Notes: a model not told the origin generated them from the letters alone. Shown: positions 1 through 8,611, counted from the first letter of the stretch. The stretch: 64,000 bases of DNA from Nocardia jinanensis (GCF_014645735.1 NZ_BMMH01000013.1:1-64000); one strand, 5' to 3'. Numbers and translations: made by a program.

Positions 1-285
1 ACGATCGGGTGTTCACCCCCACTCCGCCGGTCGCGCCCGCGGCTTGACATCTTCATTGAGACTCCTAGGAGATCTTGCGCGCCCGGAGGCGATTCTTCGG
101 GCCTTCCGGCGGTCCGACGATTGTCTCCCTGAACCGGTCCCGGCGGGCCGGAATTCTTGCGGTGGTCCTGCCGCGGTCCGGTATGCACCGATTCCGCTGC
201 CACCGGTGAGACCACCGCCGCCACCGAGGTCGCGGTGCAGCCGGTCGGGAATCCGCGCCAAATCCCTCGGCGCCGCGCGTGGAAC
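1..285. other. Gene-free left edge
   Basis: No convincing gene is seen between the window edge and the stop codon of the first ATPase gene. Open frames here have no plausible start with a ribosome-binding site and match no family I recognise. A short perfect palindrome, CTCCTAGGAG, lies at about 63-72, but nothing links it to a gene inside the window. Confidence 0.5.
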
Positions 286-1095
286 TCAGGCGTCGCGCTG
301 GGCCAGCGCGTGGCGTGCTTCTTCGTGGAGCACATCGAGCAGTTCCTGCTCCAGTGCGACGAACTCGGGAGCCGTGATCATCGACAGTTCCCGCGGCCGG
401 GGCAGCTCGACGCACACCTCGCGGCGCACGGTGGCCGGTCGCGCAGACAGCACGATCACCCGGTCCGACAGGTACACGGCCTCACGGATGTCGTGGGTGA
501 TCATCAGCACCATCCACCGGTACCGCTGCCAGACATCCTGTAGCCACGACTGCATCTCGGTGCGGGTCAGCGAGTCGAGCGCACCGAAGGGCTCGTCGAG
601 CAACAGCAGTTCGCGCTCCTGCACCACGGTCCGCAGCAACGCCGCCCGCTGCCGCATCCCGCCGGAGAGCTGGGACGGGCGGGCATCCTCGAAACCGGAT
701 AAACCGAAAACAGGGAAAAGTTCGCGGGCCCGGCGCCGGGCCTCCGGCTTCGCGACACCGTGCACTTGCAGGCCCAGGACGGTGTTGTCGAGGACCGTGC
801 GCCACGGGAACAACAGATCCTTCTGCGGCATATACGCACAATGCGCCGCAGTCGGCTCCCCGTCGCTCGTGCCGAAATGGATACTGCCCGAGTCGGGGGT
901 CTCCAGACCCGCCAGCATGTTGAAGACGGTGCTCTTGCCACAGCCGCTCGGGCCGATCACGGATACGAACTCACCCGGCTGCGCGGTGAACGACACTCCG
1001 CCCAGAACATGCCGGTCGGGGCGTCGTCGACCGGGCTGAGGGAACGATTTGACGAGGGTGTCGACAACGATGCGGTTGCCACGTGCCTCAGTCAC
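286..1095 (-). CDS. ABC transporter ATP-binding protein, thiamine precursor uptake
   Basis: This is the cytoplasmic ATPase of a NitT/TauT-type importer (269 aa, normal length). Walker A GPSGCGKST is near residue 50, the ABC signature LSGGMRQR near 145, and Walker B LLLLDEPF near 166, followed by the H-loop region (MITHDIREA). The GTG start overlaps the 3' end of the permease gene by 8 bases. It is the last gene of an operon headed by a TPP riboswitch and tenA, so the likely cargo is a thiamine pyrimidine precursor (HMP or a formylaminopyrimidine), as in ThiXYZ systems. The ATPase alone does not reveal the substrate, which is inferred from the riboswitch and the binding protein. Confidence 0.9.
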   Translation of the reverse strand: MTEARGNRIVVDTLVKSFPQPGRRRPDRHVLGGVSFTAQPGEFVSVIGPSGCGKSTVFNMLAGLETPDSGSIHFGTSDGEPTAAHCAYMPQKDLLFPWRTVLDNTVLGLQVHGVAKPEARRRARELFPVFGLSGFEDARPSQLSGGMRQRAALLRTVVQERELLLLDEPFGALDSLTRTEMQSWLQDVWQRYRWMVLMITHDIREAVYLSDRVIVLSARPATVRREVCVELPRPRELSMITAPEFVALEQELLDVLHEEARHALAQRDA

Positions 1096-1942
1096 GCCGG
1101 CTCCTGTTCTCCGCGCGTGACCACGGCGCGACGATACGTTCGATCGCGAAGGTCAGCAGGTACAGCGCGATGCTGATGAGCGCGGTCACGAGCACGGCCG
1201 CCAGTACCAGGTCGGTGCGGAAGGAGTTCTTCTGCAGGCTCATATAGATGCCGAGGCCTTCGCTGGCGCCGACGTACTCGGCGAACACGGCGCCGACAAC
1301 GGCATAGGTGATCCCGATCCGCAGCGCGGTGAAGAACCGCGGGATCGCGGACGGCAAGCGCACATACCGGAAGACCTGTACGCGTGACGCGCCCATACTG
1401 CGCAGCAGCGCGCCGGCTTCCCGGTCGGCCGCGGCGAACCCCTCGATCAGCCCGATCGCCATCGGGAAGAAAGTGACGAGCGCGACGACGAGGATCTTCG
1501 GGAGCAGCCCGAACCCGAACCAGATGATCATCAACGGCGCTATCGCGATGATCGGCAAGGTCTGGGAGGCCACGAACAGCGGTACGAACGCGCGCCGCAG
1601 CCAGGGCGAGAAGTCGACCACGACGGCCAGCAGCCAGGCCAGGCTCAGCGATACCGCGAAACCGATCAGTGTCACCTGCAGGGTGGCGGCGGCATGGGTC
1701 GCGATCTCGGCACGGTGGGCCCACCCCTGCTCCACGACCCGTACGGGGGACGGCAGCAACTGTGGGCGGATCCCGCTGATCTCGACGTAGACCTGCCAGA
1801 GTGCGACGAGTACCGCCACAGTCAGGACGGACGGTATCGCCCAGCCGATCTCCGCCGCTCGGCCGGATGCGGGGCGGCCGGCGGTGTTCTGCTCGCGCGG
1901 GACACCGTGCACAGTATCGCTATGGGGCCGCGAGGAATTCAT
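1088..1942 (-). CDS. ABC transporter permease, thiamine precursor uptake
   Basis: A membrane permease of the binding-protein-dependent NitT/TauT family (SsuC/ThiX-like), with about six hydrophobic segments. The EAA-type loop for ATPase contact lies in the second half (stretch around LLRSMGASRVQVFRYVRLP). The ATG at 1942 (MNSSRPHSD) is chosen because it overlaps the end of the upstream binding-protein gene by only about 20 bases; an upstream ATG at 1987 would add 15 residues and overlap further. It works with the adjacent ATPase and lipoprotein under the TPP riboswitch. Confidence 0.88.
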   Translation of the reverse strand: MNSSRPHSDTVHGVPREQNTAGRPASGRAAEIGWAIPSVLTVAVLVALWQVYVEISGIRPQLLPSPVRVVEQGWAHRAEIATHAAATLQVTLIGFAVSLSLAWLLAVVVDFSPWLRRAFVPLFVASQTLPIIAIAPLMIIWFGFGLLPKILVVALVTFFPMAIGLIEGFAAADREAGALLRSMGASRVQVFRYVRLPSAIPRFFTALRIGITYAVVGAVFAEYVGASEGLGIYMSLQKNSFRTDLVLAAVLVTALISIALYLLTFAIERIVAPWSRAENRSRRD

Positions 1943-2942
1943 CGGTGAAATAGCTCGACCAATCCGGTTCCTCGGTGAGCGGGGCACCGTCGGGGCCGGT
2001 GAGCAGGCCCTTCTCGTACAGGAAACCGGAATTCGCTGCCCACTGTTCCCGGGTCTGGGTGCCCACCCGACCCTCGGGACTCTTCATGAACCGCTCGGCG
2101 AGCATGCGCTGGCTCTCGAACACCAGGCTCTCGTCGTTGAACGCGCCGGGGTTGGCGTCGAGGAGATCCTGGGCCGCCACATCCGGGTTGTCCGCGGCGA
2201 ACTGGTACCCGCGCTGCAACGCTTGCACGAACTTGCGCGCGCGGTCCGGGTCGGCGTTCAGCCAGTCTTCGTTGGCGTCGATCACGATGGCGTACGCGTC
2301 GGGAAAGCCGAAATCGGTGTACCGGAAGTACCTCATCGGCGTGCCGTGATGCTCGGCCTCGATACCCTCCCAGGCGAGGTAGGAGACGGTGAAATCGGCT
2401 CTGCCCGAATAGACTGCTTCGTAGGCCGACGTGCCGAGAGTGACCGTCGTGAAATCACCTGTGCCGCCGTCGTTACGAATGACCTGCTGTAGCGCCTCGA
2501 CCTCACCGGGGTCACCGAATCCGGCGTAGGTCTTGCCGTCCAAGTCCTTCGGCCGCGTGATATCGGTACGGTCGGCCTTCACCCCGATACCCGTCGCCCA
2601 GTGTTGCAGGGGCGCGAGCACCGACACCGTATGCGCCCCGGAAGCGCGGGCGAAGGTCGACGAATTATGGGTGCTCACGCCGAATTCCGCGTTCCCGGCA
2701 TCGATAACCGTATCGACCGCGGTGTTGTTGTACGGCAGGATCTGCACGTCGAGACCGGCGTCGGCGAAGTAGCCACGCTGCTGCGCGACGAAGAAACCGG
2801 TGTGATTGGTGTTCGGAGTCCAGTCCAGCGCGAATCGGATGGTCCCGTCGCCGCCGGGGCCCGCGGTGCAGGCCGTGAGCGTGGACAGTGCCGCCACCGC
2901 CGCGACCGCGACGGCGAGGAAGCGGCGCGCTCGGCCGCTCAT
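1920..2942 (-). CDS. Thiamine-precursor-binding lipoprotein (ThiY/NMT1-like)
   Basis: Extracellular solute-binding lipoprotein of 340 aa. The N-terminus is a type II signal peptide ending in a lipobox, LSTLTAC, with Cys at about 25. The mature start contains FALDWTPNTNHTGFFVAQQ, which is typical of the ThiY/THI5-like group that binds pyrimidine precursors of thiamine. The ATG at 2942 overlaps the tenA stop (ATGA). Regulation by the upstream TPP riboswitch is expected. The precise ligand (HMP or N-formyl-aminomethylpyrimidine) cannot be told from sequence alone. Confidence 0.88.
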   Translation of the reverse strand: MSGRARRFLAVAVAAVAALSTLTACTAGPGGDGTIRFALDWTPNTNHTGFFVAQQRGYFADAGLDVQILPYNNTAVDTVIDAGNAEFGVSTHNSSTFARASGAHTVSVLAPLQHWATGIGVKADRTDITRPKDLDGKTYAGFGDPGEVEALQQVIRNDGGTGDFTTVTLGTSAYEAVYSGRADFTVSYLAWEGIEAEHHGTPMRYFRYTDFGFPDAYAIVIDANEDWLNADPDRARKFVQALQRGYQFAADNPDVAAQDLLDANPGAFNDESLVFESQRMLAERFMKSPEGRVGTQTREQWAANSGFLYEKGLLTGPDGAPLTEEPDWSSYFTDEFLAAP

Positions 2943-3649
2943 GCGGAGGGCCAGGGCTGGGGGTGCAGGGCGGTATCCCAGAACATCAGCTCGTACCGGG
3001 TGGCGACGGTGAACGCCGTCGCCATCGCCGCGCGATCCCGGTCGCTCGCGGCGTCGGCCGCCACATCGACCAGGGACCGGGCCGTCGCCGCGGACTCCTG
3101 GAACTCCGGGGCGCCGTAGGTGGACACCCACTGTGCGTAGGGGTGATCGGGGTCGGCCGCGAGAACCTCGGCCGCGCTCGCGGCGAGGCCGCGACCGACC
3201 TCGGCGTAGATCCAGAAGCACGGCAGCGCGGCGGCCGCACCCACGGCATACGACGCGGTCGCGGCGGTCGCGATCAGATAGGAGACATACCCCAGGCAGG
3301 CCGCCGACGGCTCCGGCTCGCCTTCCCGGGCCGGGAGGCGACTGTCGCTGAGCAGTTCGTCGTGCAGACCCGATTCGACGGCGACCGCCGTCGCGGCGGA
3401 GCCTGCCCAGAACTGCGCGGTCTGCGCGTCGGGCGACTTCGCCGAGAGGAGGGCCAGCACCTTCGAGTATCCGGCGAGGTACAGCGAATCCTGCTCCACA
3501 TAGGTGCGGAACACGTCGAGCGGCAGGGTGCCGTCGCCGAGGCGGCGCAGGAACTCGAGCTCATCGATGGCGCCGCGCAGAATCTTCGTCCGATCCCAGA
3601 GGTGCTCGGTGAATCTGCCGGTGTCGGTGGTGTGCGCGCGTAGAGCCAA
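2939..3649 (-). CDS. tenA: TenA family thiaminase II / aminopyrimidine aminohydrolase
   Basis: A 236-aa all-helical TenA/THI-4 protein that hydrolyses degraded thiamine pyrimidines (formylaminopyrimidine to HMP) for salvage. The motif LPCFWIYAEVG holds the conserved cysteine and the YAE segment of the active site. The start is TTG at 3649: it lies six bases downstream of GAAGGA, which is also the 3' end of the TPP aptamer, so ligand binding should hide the ribosome site. The ATG at 3656 is in another frame. It is the first gene of the tenA-lipoprotein-permease-ATPase operon, consistent with import plus salvage of pyrimidine moieties. Confidence 0.92.
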   Translation of the reverse strand: MALRAHTTDTGRFTEHLWDRTKILRGAIDELEFLRRLGDGTLPLDVFRTYVEQDSLYLAGYSKVLALLSAKSPDAQTAQFWAGSAATAVAVESGLHDELLSDSRLPAREGEPEPSAACLGYVSYLIATAATASYAVGAAAALPCFWIYAEVGRGLAASAAEVLAADPDHPYAQWVSTYGAPEFQESAATARSLVDVAADAASDRDRAAMATAFTVATRYELMFWDTALHPQPWPSA

Positions 3650-3654
3650 GACAT

Positions 3655-3725
3655 TCCTTCGTCAGCATTACCTGGACAGGTTCTCGGGTATGTTCTCAGC
3701 CCCGCATTCGCGGAGCACCCCGTGT
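3655..3725 (-). promoter_or_regulatory. TPP riboswitch (THI element)
   Basis: Read on the minus strand, the segment has the ordered conserved blocks of the thiamine pyrophosphate aptamer: ACGGGGTGC, then GCTGAGA, then GAACCTG, then AGGTAATGC, then GACGAAGGA. The last block is also the Shine-Dalgarno sequence of tenA, whose TTG start is six bases further on. This arrangement fits translational control by TPP, with the operon off when thiamine is plentiful. No separate intrinsic terminator is visible between aptamer and gene. Confidence 0.95.
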
Positions 3726-3842
3726 CAGAACGAATCCGACCATAGCAGTGGCGCGGCCCGCTGTGGCGGGCAGGTACGCCGGTGAGGGTGCGCAGGCGAC
3801 GCCGGCGAGCCGGCGCACCCGGCCTCGCCCTGACGGGTGGAC

Positions 3843-3872
3843 GGCCGACCGGCGCCGTAGGCCGACCGGCGC
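3843..3872. repeat. Tandem 13-bp direct repeat
   Basis: GGCCGACCGGCGC occurs at 3843-3855 and again at 3860-3872, separated by CGTA, in the intergenic region between the riboswitch and the exported protein gene. It could be part of a regulatory site for the gene starting at 3971. No function is known to me. Confidence 0.5.
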
Positions 3873-3970
3873 GACTGTGGCTTATGTGCGCCAGCCGTCG
3901 TGACTTTGCCGCGACCGTTTCGTAATCTAACAGTGATCTTGTCAGCCGAGCGTTACGAGTGGTCATCATT

Positions 3971-4612
3971 ATGCCTGGTCAACACCGCAAACCGGCCCGC
4001 GCCAAGAAGATCGCTCCGCTGGCCGGAAGCGCGATCGCGGCGACGGCGGCGATCGCCCTGTCGATGACGGCCCGGCCCGGCCCGGCTGCTCAACCGGCCG
4101 CCGCGGCGGTCGATTCGCCCGCGATACCCGTCGGTATGGGCAAGGCCACGGAGGAACCGGCGCCGGCGACGCCCGGCGGCCTGCTACCGGTCGCCGCGGT
4201 CGATCGACCGCAGGAACCGGCCAGGTACGCGAAGCGGCACGCGCCTCCGCCGATCCCCTGCTCCACGGAACTCGCCGGCGCGCAGCCGCAGGTGGCACAG
4301 GTGGGCAACCTGATCGACAAGACGTTCGGGATCGCCGAGATCGGCGGCGCCAACGGCCGGTACGACGGCGAACACGGGGCCGGCCTGGCGCTCGATTTCA
4401 TGACCTCCGATCCCGCGCGCGGCGATGCGATCGCCGACTTCGTACTGGCCAACAAGGAGCGGTTCGGTGTGTCGTATGTGATCTGGCAGCAGCGGTACAA
4501 CGACGGCAGCGGCTGGTCCTACATGGAGGATCGCGGAAGCCCGACCCAGAATCACTACGACCACGTGCACGTATCCTTCGACTCGGCCGCCGATGTGCAC
4601 GTGACCTGCTGA
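3971..4612 (+). CDS. Exported M15-like / ARB_07466-type C-terminal domain protein
   Basis: A 213-aa predicted secreted protein. A basic start (MPGQHRKPARAKK) is followed by a hydrophobic, Ala-rich segment and an Ala/Pro-rich linker, then a C-terminal domain from about residue 95. That domain has the pattern LDFM...ANKERFGVSYVIWQQR and ends in HYDHVHVSF, as in the ARB_07466/VldE-type domain of actinobacteria, related to M15 D-Ala-D-Ala peptidases. The paired histidines and the LDF aspartate could bind zinc, so cell-wall peptidase activity is possible but unproven. The ATG at 3971 is preferred over an in-frame GTG four codons upstream. Confidence 0.75.
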   Translation: MPGQHRKPARAKKIAPLAGSAIAATAAIALSMTARPGPAAQPAAAAVDSPAIPVGMGKATEEPAPATPGGLLPVAAVDRPQEPARYAKRHAPPPIPCSTELAGAQPQVAQVGNLIDKTFGIAEIGGANGRYDGEHGAGLALDFMTSDPARGDAIADFVLANKERFGVSYVIWQQRYNDGSGWSYMEDRGSPTQNHYDHVHVSFDSAADVHVTC

Positions 4613-4740
4613 TCGCGAACGACGGCTCGGCCCGTGTCGCGCGGCCCACTGTTCCGGCACGACCTGCACCGGACCGCCACACGGTTGCCCGACAGACCGA
4701 TCGAACGCGGTCCCCGAATCTCGGACCTTCACCGCCCGCA

Positions 4741-4756
4741 CCGTGCATCGGCACGG
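4741..4756. terminator. Possible small terminator hairpin
   Basis: CCGTGC-ATCG-GCACGG forms a perfect 6-bp stem with a 4-base loop between two convergent genes, close to the stop of the LysE gene. There is no T tract, so its role as a terminator is only suggested by position. Confidence 0.3.
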
Positions 4757-4767
4757 AGGCGCATCGA

Positions 4768-5412
4768 TCAGCGTCCGGCGAACCCCTGCTCCACCGCGAC
4801 CGACGCACCGAGCCCGACGATCAGCGCCCCACCCGTGCCGCCGACTGCTTCCAACCGCTTCGGCGACCGTGCGAACCAGTTGCGTGCCGCCGACGCGAGC
4901 AGCGCCCACGCGCTATCGCTCACCAGCGCGATCACCAGGAATATCGATCCCAGTACCAGCAGTTGCCACGGCAGTGAGCCCGAGGCCTTGTCGGCGAAAT
5001 GCGGTAGCACTGCCGCGAAGAAGACGATCGCTTTCGGGTTCGTCACCCCGACCACCACGCTCTGCCGGAATACCCGGCGCCCACTCGCCGGTGCTATGGG
5101 CGAACCCAGTACCTCACACAGCGCCTTCCGCTCCCGGATCGCTTGGATCCCGAGATGGATCAGGTAGAGCGCGCCCGCCACTTTCACGATCGCCATGGCC
5201 GTAGCCGACGCCGCCAGGACCGCGCCCAGGCCGACCGCGACGAACAGCAGCGCGATCTGCACCCCCAGGGAGTGGCCGAGCACCGAGATCAACGCCGCCC
5301 GCCGCCCCAGGGTGAGCGCGCGACCGATGGTGAACAACACCCCCGGTCCGGGAACGACGACGATGAGCGTGGCCGCGGCCACGAAGGCGAGCAGATTGGT
5401 GGCAGGGACCAT
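4768..5412 (-). CDS. LysE/RhtB family exporter
   Basis: A 214-aa integral membrane protein with about five to six hydrophobic segments. The N-terminal signature VVVPGPGVLFTIGRALTLGRRAAL contains the conserved PGP and the G-R rich loop of LysE/RhtB translocators, which export amino acids or derivatives. It stands alone, upstream of the gas-vesicle operon on the same strand but about 100 bases from its end. The substrate cannot be assigned. Confidence 0.88.
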   Translation of the reverse strand: MVPATNLLAFVAAATLIVVVPGPGVLFTIGRALTLGRRAALISVLGHSLGVQIALLFVAVGLGAVLAASATAMAIVKVAGALYLIHLGIQAIRERKALCEVLGSPIAPASGRRVFRQSVVVGVTNPKAIVFFAAVLPHFADKASGSLPWQLLVLGSIFLVIALVSDSAWALLASAARNWFARSPKRLEAVGGTGGALIVGLGASVAVEQGFAGR

Positions 5413-5513
5413 CTCCGGATTCTAAGCGCGGCTGCGTTTTACGGCTCGCCAAAATTCGTGCCGGGCCGCTCTCCCATATGCAGGCCGGCCGAACGGGATC
5501 GCCGGCCGTGCGG

Positions 5514-5819
5514 TCACCCGCCGGAAGGATTCTCGGGGAGCAGGGGCCCGAGCGGGCCGAGGTCGATATTGAGGTCCTCGGGGGTGAGGCCGAAATGTTC
5601 GCGCAGCTCGTCCATACGCTGTTCCAGGAGCATCAGTGTGGTGCCGATGCGTTCGACCTGATCGTCGCTCAGATCGCCGGCGTCCACGCGCCGCAGGGCC
5701 TGGCGTTCCATCAGCTGGCGCAGGAGTTCCACCAGCGTGAGGACGAGGGTGACCAGACCGCGTTCGACCGATTCGGGGTCGGTGTCGATACGCGGTGATA
5801 TCCCGTCGAATTCGGTCAT
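5514..5819 (-). CDS. gvpK: Gas vesicle protein GvpK
   Basis: A 101-aa accessory gas-vesicle protein. The body LVTLVLTLVELLRQLMERQALRRVDAGDL and the following helical LMLLEQRMDELREHFGL segment are characteristic of GvpK. The ATG at 5819 overlaps the stop of the preceding gene (ATGA), so it is coupled to it. It is the last gene of the operon. GvpK is an assembly factor rather than a bulk wall component. Confidence 0.92.
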   Translation of the reverse strand: MTEFDGISPRIDTDPESVERGLVTLVLTLVELLRQLMERQALRRVDAGDLSDDQVERIGTTLMLLEQRMDELREHFGLTPEDLNIDLGPLGPLLPENPSGG

Positions 5820-6007
5820 CGGGGTCGTTCCGGTGCGGGTCCGTACAGAGTGCTGACCGAGGAGATGAGGGCGCGCAGCGAGATCTGGACGAGGTCCACG
5901 TCGGCGATGGCGAGCTTGATATCGCCGGAAACGACCACTCCGCCGGCCAGCACCCGGTCCAGTAGGTCGACGAGCGCGATACGGCGCTCGCTGTCGACGG
6001 TGCTCAC
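5816..6007 (-). CDS. Small GvpA-family protein (GvpS/GvpM type)
   Basis: A 63-aa protein of the GvpA/GvpJ/GvpM superfamily. It keeps the core LVDLLDRVLAGGVVVSGDIKLAIADVDLVQISLRALISSV, which resembles the GvpA amphipathic helix-strand-strand-helix, but lacks any tail. Streptomyces clusters call the gene in this position (between gvpL and gvpK) gvpS, and other systems gvpM, so I leave the symbol empty. Both ends overlap neighbours by 4 bases. It is probably a minor nucleation component. Confidence 0.85.
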   Translation of the reverse strand: MSTVDSERRIALVDLLDRVLAGGVVVSGDIKLAIADVDLVQISLRALISSVSTLYGPAPERPR

Positions 6008-6798
6008 GGTGGCTCACGTTCCACGCCCGCGAACGAGTACGGGGGCCACGGGCCGGTGAGCTCGAGTCGGATACCAGGAAATTCGGCGCCGAGGCCCGCC
6101 ACGATCGCGGCGAAATCGTCGGCGCGGTCGTCGTCCACCAGATAGGTGCCGTTGAGCAGCATCCAATCGCTGCGACCGCTGAGTGCCGGATCGGTCGTGG
6201 CCTGGCGCCGACCGGCCGCGGCCCGGCGACTCAAGCGCGTGTGGATCTTCTCCGCGCGATGTGCCGCATCGTTTTCCACGGTTTCCTGGGCGGACAGTTG
6301 AGCGCGACGCCGAGCCAGGTAGGCCGCACCTGTGCCTTTCCCGGAGGCGTCACCCCCGGTCCTGGCCTCTGCTACTGCCGTGGTGAGTGCGGCGCGGTCG
6401 CCGTAGGCCTTCACGCCCCACTCGGTGCGGCCGCTGACCAGCACCAGCGCCGCCTCCAGTTCCGGGCGCCGTGTGCGAAGCAGTTCCTGCACCCGCTCGT
6501 CGTCGAGGAAAACGGTGGCCAGGCGTAGGGGGGCCACGGGGCCACGGCGCACTGCGGCCGATACCACGGCGTCGTGGGCGCGGGCGGTGGCGGCGAGCCA
6601 ATCCAGATCCTCCAGGTTCCGGGTCAGCGGCTGGGTTCCGAATACATCGAGGGGCACCGAGCCGACGAGCGCGGCGAGCGGTTCCACGGTCACGATGCGG
6701 ACCGCTTCACCGGCTACTCCGGTGATCCCGTCGAACCCGGCCGCAGCGTCCGCGGCCGCTGTCACGGCGTACAGCCAGACACCGGTACCGCCGGTCAC
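6004..6798 (-). CDS. gvpL: GvpL/GvpF family gas vesicle protein
   Basis: A 264-aa GvpL/F protein. The start VWLYAVTAAAD, the middle FLDDERVQELLRTRRPELEAAL and WGVKAY, and the C-terminal LTGPWPPYSF are the usual landmarks of this family, whose members are minor assembly components that contact GvpA. It is one of two paralogues in the operon (the other is at 7820-8611). Calling this one gvpL follows the usual order J-L-S-K in actinobacteria. It overlaps both neighbours by 4 bases. Confidence 0.9.
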   Translation of the reverse strand: MTGGTGVWLYAVTAAADAAAGFDGITGVAGEAVRIVTVEPLAALVGSVPLDVFGTQPLTRNLEDLDWLAATARAHDAVVSAAVRRGPVAPLRLATVFLDDERVQELLRTRRPELEAALVLVSGRTEWGVKAYGDRAALTTAVAEARTGGDASGKGTGAAYLARRRAQLSAQETVENDAAHRAEKIHTRLSRRAAAGRRQATTDPALSGRSDWMLLNGTYLVDDDRADDFAAIVAGLGAEFPGIRLELTGPWPPYSFAGVEREPP

Positions 6799-7226
6799 GG
6801 CGGTTCGCTCTCCTCGGCACCGCGCCGACCCTCGACGGCTTCGCGCGGGCTCTCCGCGACCTCGCGGCGGCTCTCCACGGCCGGACGGCGTTCGCGCCCG
6901 GCCTCGAGTTCGGCGATCCGGTCGCGCAGTTCGCGGTTCTCGAGTTCGAGGTCATGGTCCTGCTTTTCGAGCGTGCGGGCCTTGCTGTTGAGCCACGGGT
7001 CGGTTTCCCACCAATCGATTCCCACCGCCTTGGCGGTCTCCAGGGACGCGACCACCAGACGCAGTTTGATGGTGAGCAATTCGATATCGAGGAGGTTGAC
7101 CTGGATATCGCCGGCGATCACCAGGCCCTTGTCGAGTACCCGCTCGAGGATATCGGCGAGGTTGGTCGACTGGTGCCCGCCGCCGTAGGGCTGGGGCTCA
7201 TAGGATCCACCTCCCACCACCGTCAT
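6795..7226 (-). CDS. gvpJ: Gas vesicle protein GvpJ with coiled-coil tail
   Basis: A 143-aa GvpA-superfamily protein. Residues 20-75 carry the core (LADILERVLDKGLVIAGDIQ, then LLDIELLTIKLRLVVASLET) and the GvpJ-typical WWETDPWLNSK. Beyond it is a charged heptad-rich stretch (LEKQDHDLELENRELRDRI) predicted to form a coiled coil, then a Glu/Arg-rich end. GvpJ is thought to help nucleate or cap the vesicle. It overlaps gvpO and gvpL by 4 bases each. Confidence 0.9.
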   Translation of the reverse strand: MTVVGGGSYEPQPYGGGHQSTNLADILERVLDKGLVIAGDIQVNLLDIELLTIKLRLVVASLETAKAVGIDWWETDPWLNSKARTLEKQDHDLELENRELRDRIAELEAGRERRPAVESRREVAESPREAVEGRRGAEESEPP

Positions 7227-7552
7227 CGCCGGCCCCTTCCGCCGATCTCGGTGCTACCGCGCGCATAGCGGGCGACTCTGTGGTAGGCCAGCAGATTCCC
7301 GTCGAAATCGATCTCCACTTCGTAGAGCGCGAGCATATCCGCCGACGAGGGGATGCGGTGATCCTCGAGCACCTCGATCTCCACCAGCCGGCCGTCTTCG
7401 AGCGGCTCCATCGAGGTCACCCCCTCCACCGATTTCGAAGTCAGCTCGCTCAGGTGCTCGATCGCCGCTGCCGCGGCCTCCCTGGCGGTGAGAGGTCGGT
7501 CCGGATCCGGATCGACATCCGCGGCATTCTCGGTGGTCGACCTGCGACTCAT
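7223..7552 (-). CDS. gvpO: Gas vesicle protein GvpO
   Basis: A 109-aa GvpO-family protein. The first 25 residues are acidic and probably disordered. The rest contains AAAAAIEHLSELTSKSVEGV and VEIEVLEDHRIPSSADMLAL, followed by YEVEIDFDGNLLAYHRVARY, which matches the known actinobacterial GvpO pattern. It is required for vesicle formation in other organisms, with an unclear mechanism. It overlaps gvpG and gvpJ by 4 bases. Confidence 0.9.
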   Translation of the reverse strand: MSRRSTTENAADVDPDPDRPLTAREAAAAAIEHLSELTSKSVEGVTSMEPLEDGRLVEIEVLEDHRIPSSADMLALYEVEIDFDGNLLAYHRVARYARGSTEIGGRGRR

Positions 7553-7815
7553 GGCGACTCTCTCCTCTCACCGGGAGGTGGGAGTCCGCCGGCGGGACGC
7601 CTGATCCGGGAGAGAACTTCCCGTAATGCCCGGTCCCGCTCGTCCGCGGAGATCTCGCCGGCCGCGGCCGCTTCCTCGATCTCCTCGATATCACGCCGTA
7701 CGGCGGCCGGACTGCGCCACTGCTGATCGACCTGCTCCTGGATCACTTCACCCAGCCAGACCACCCCGCGGACCGGAGCCAGCGGCAACAGGACGATCGA
7801 CGACAGCAGTCCCAT
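7549..7815 (-). CDS. gvpG: Gas vesicle protein GvpG
   Basis: An 88-aa GvpG. The hydrophobic start MGLLSSIVLLPLAPVRGVVW is followed by a helical, charged segment (LGEVIQEQVDQQW and RRDIEEIEEAAAAGEIS), as in GvpG proteins that form a complex with GvpF/L. It lies 4 bases after gvpF and overlaps gvpO. Confidence 0.9.
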   Translation of the reverse strand: MGLLSSIVLLPLAPVRGVVWLGEVIQEQVDQQWRSPAAVRRDIEEIEEAAAAGEISADERDRALREVLSRIRRPAGGLPPPGERRESP

Positions 7816-7819
7816 GTCC

Positions 7820-8611
7820 TCACCCCGGAGCTTCGCCGGCGGTGACGAAATCGTAGGGCGCCATCGGGCCGAGCAGGTTCAGCCGGACCCGCCCGTCCCA
7901 TTCCTCGCCGAGTTCGGTCAGCGCCCGCAGCAGATCGTCCTCCCGGGACAGGTCGAGCAGTAGGGCAAGGTGGACCGCATCCTCTTCGTGAGTGGGCTGA
8001 CGCTCCCGCACGGTCGGATCGAGATCGCCGAGCGCAGCCGCCACCCGGCGGGTGTCCTCGGCGCGTTTGGCCTCGATCCCTCGATTCATGATCTCGCCCA
8101 GCTCGATTCGCGCGTTCCGGGTGGCATCTTCGGATTTGTCGCGAATCTCCGCGCGCAATCGTGCCGCGTCGGCGTTCTCGTCCAGGATCTCCTGGAGCAC
8201 CGTGTTCTCGGTGTAGCGTCCCCGGATCACATACTGGGCGCGGCCTTCCAGATCGTCGAGCGCGCTGCGGAACTGGTCGTGGTTGGGGGCGAGCAGCTCC
8301 TTCTCCACCGCTTCGGTATCGGTCACGACACCGCCGAATTGCAGTGGCAGCACCGGGGCGACAGCGGCCGTCCCGTCCAGCAGGCGCGCGTGCGCGGTGA
8401 GATCGTCGGGCATGCCCAGCGGGAGGTCGAGCGATACCTCGCTGACCAGGGCAGCGATATCGCCGTGCCGTACGACGGCGACGTCGGCGGGCGGGTCACC
8501 GATACCCTGGGCGTGCGGCTCCGGTTCCACATCGCCTGCCACGATGCCGTATACGTACACCCCGGTGCGCTGGTCGCGGCTGCTCTCAGAGGTGGTACTC
8601 GCGGTGGACAT
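7820..8611 (-). CDS. gvpF: GvpF/GvpL family gas vesicle protein
   Basis: A 263-aa GvpF/L protein, with VYVYGIVAGDVEPE near the N-terminus, the VSLDLPLGMPDDL segment, APVLPLQFG, and a C-terminal LNLLGPMAPYDFV. GvpF interacts with GvpA during initiation of vesicles. The start codon overlaps the gvpA stop by one base (TGATG), which implies coupled translation with the main shell gene. It is a diverged paralogue of the protein at 6004-6798. Confidence 0.92.
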   Translation of the reverse strand: MSTASTTSESSRDQRTGVYVYGIVAGDVEPEPHAQGIGDPPADVAVVRHGDIAALVSEVSLDLPLGMPDDLTAHARLLDGTAAVAPVLPLQFGGVVTDTEAVEKELLAPNHDQFRSALDDLEGRAQYVIRGRYTENTVLQEILDENADAARLRAEIRDKSEDATRNARIELGEIMNRGIEAKRAEDTRRVAAALGDLDPTVRERQPTHEEDAVHLALLLDLSREDDLLRALTELGEEWDGRVRLNLLGPMAPYDFVTAGEAPG

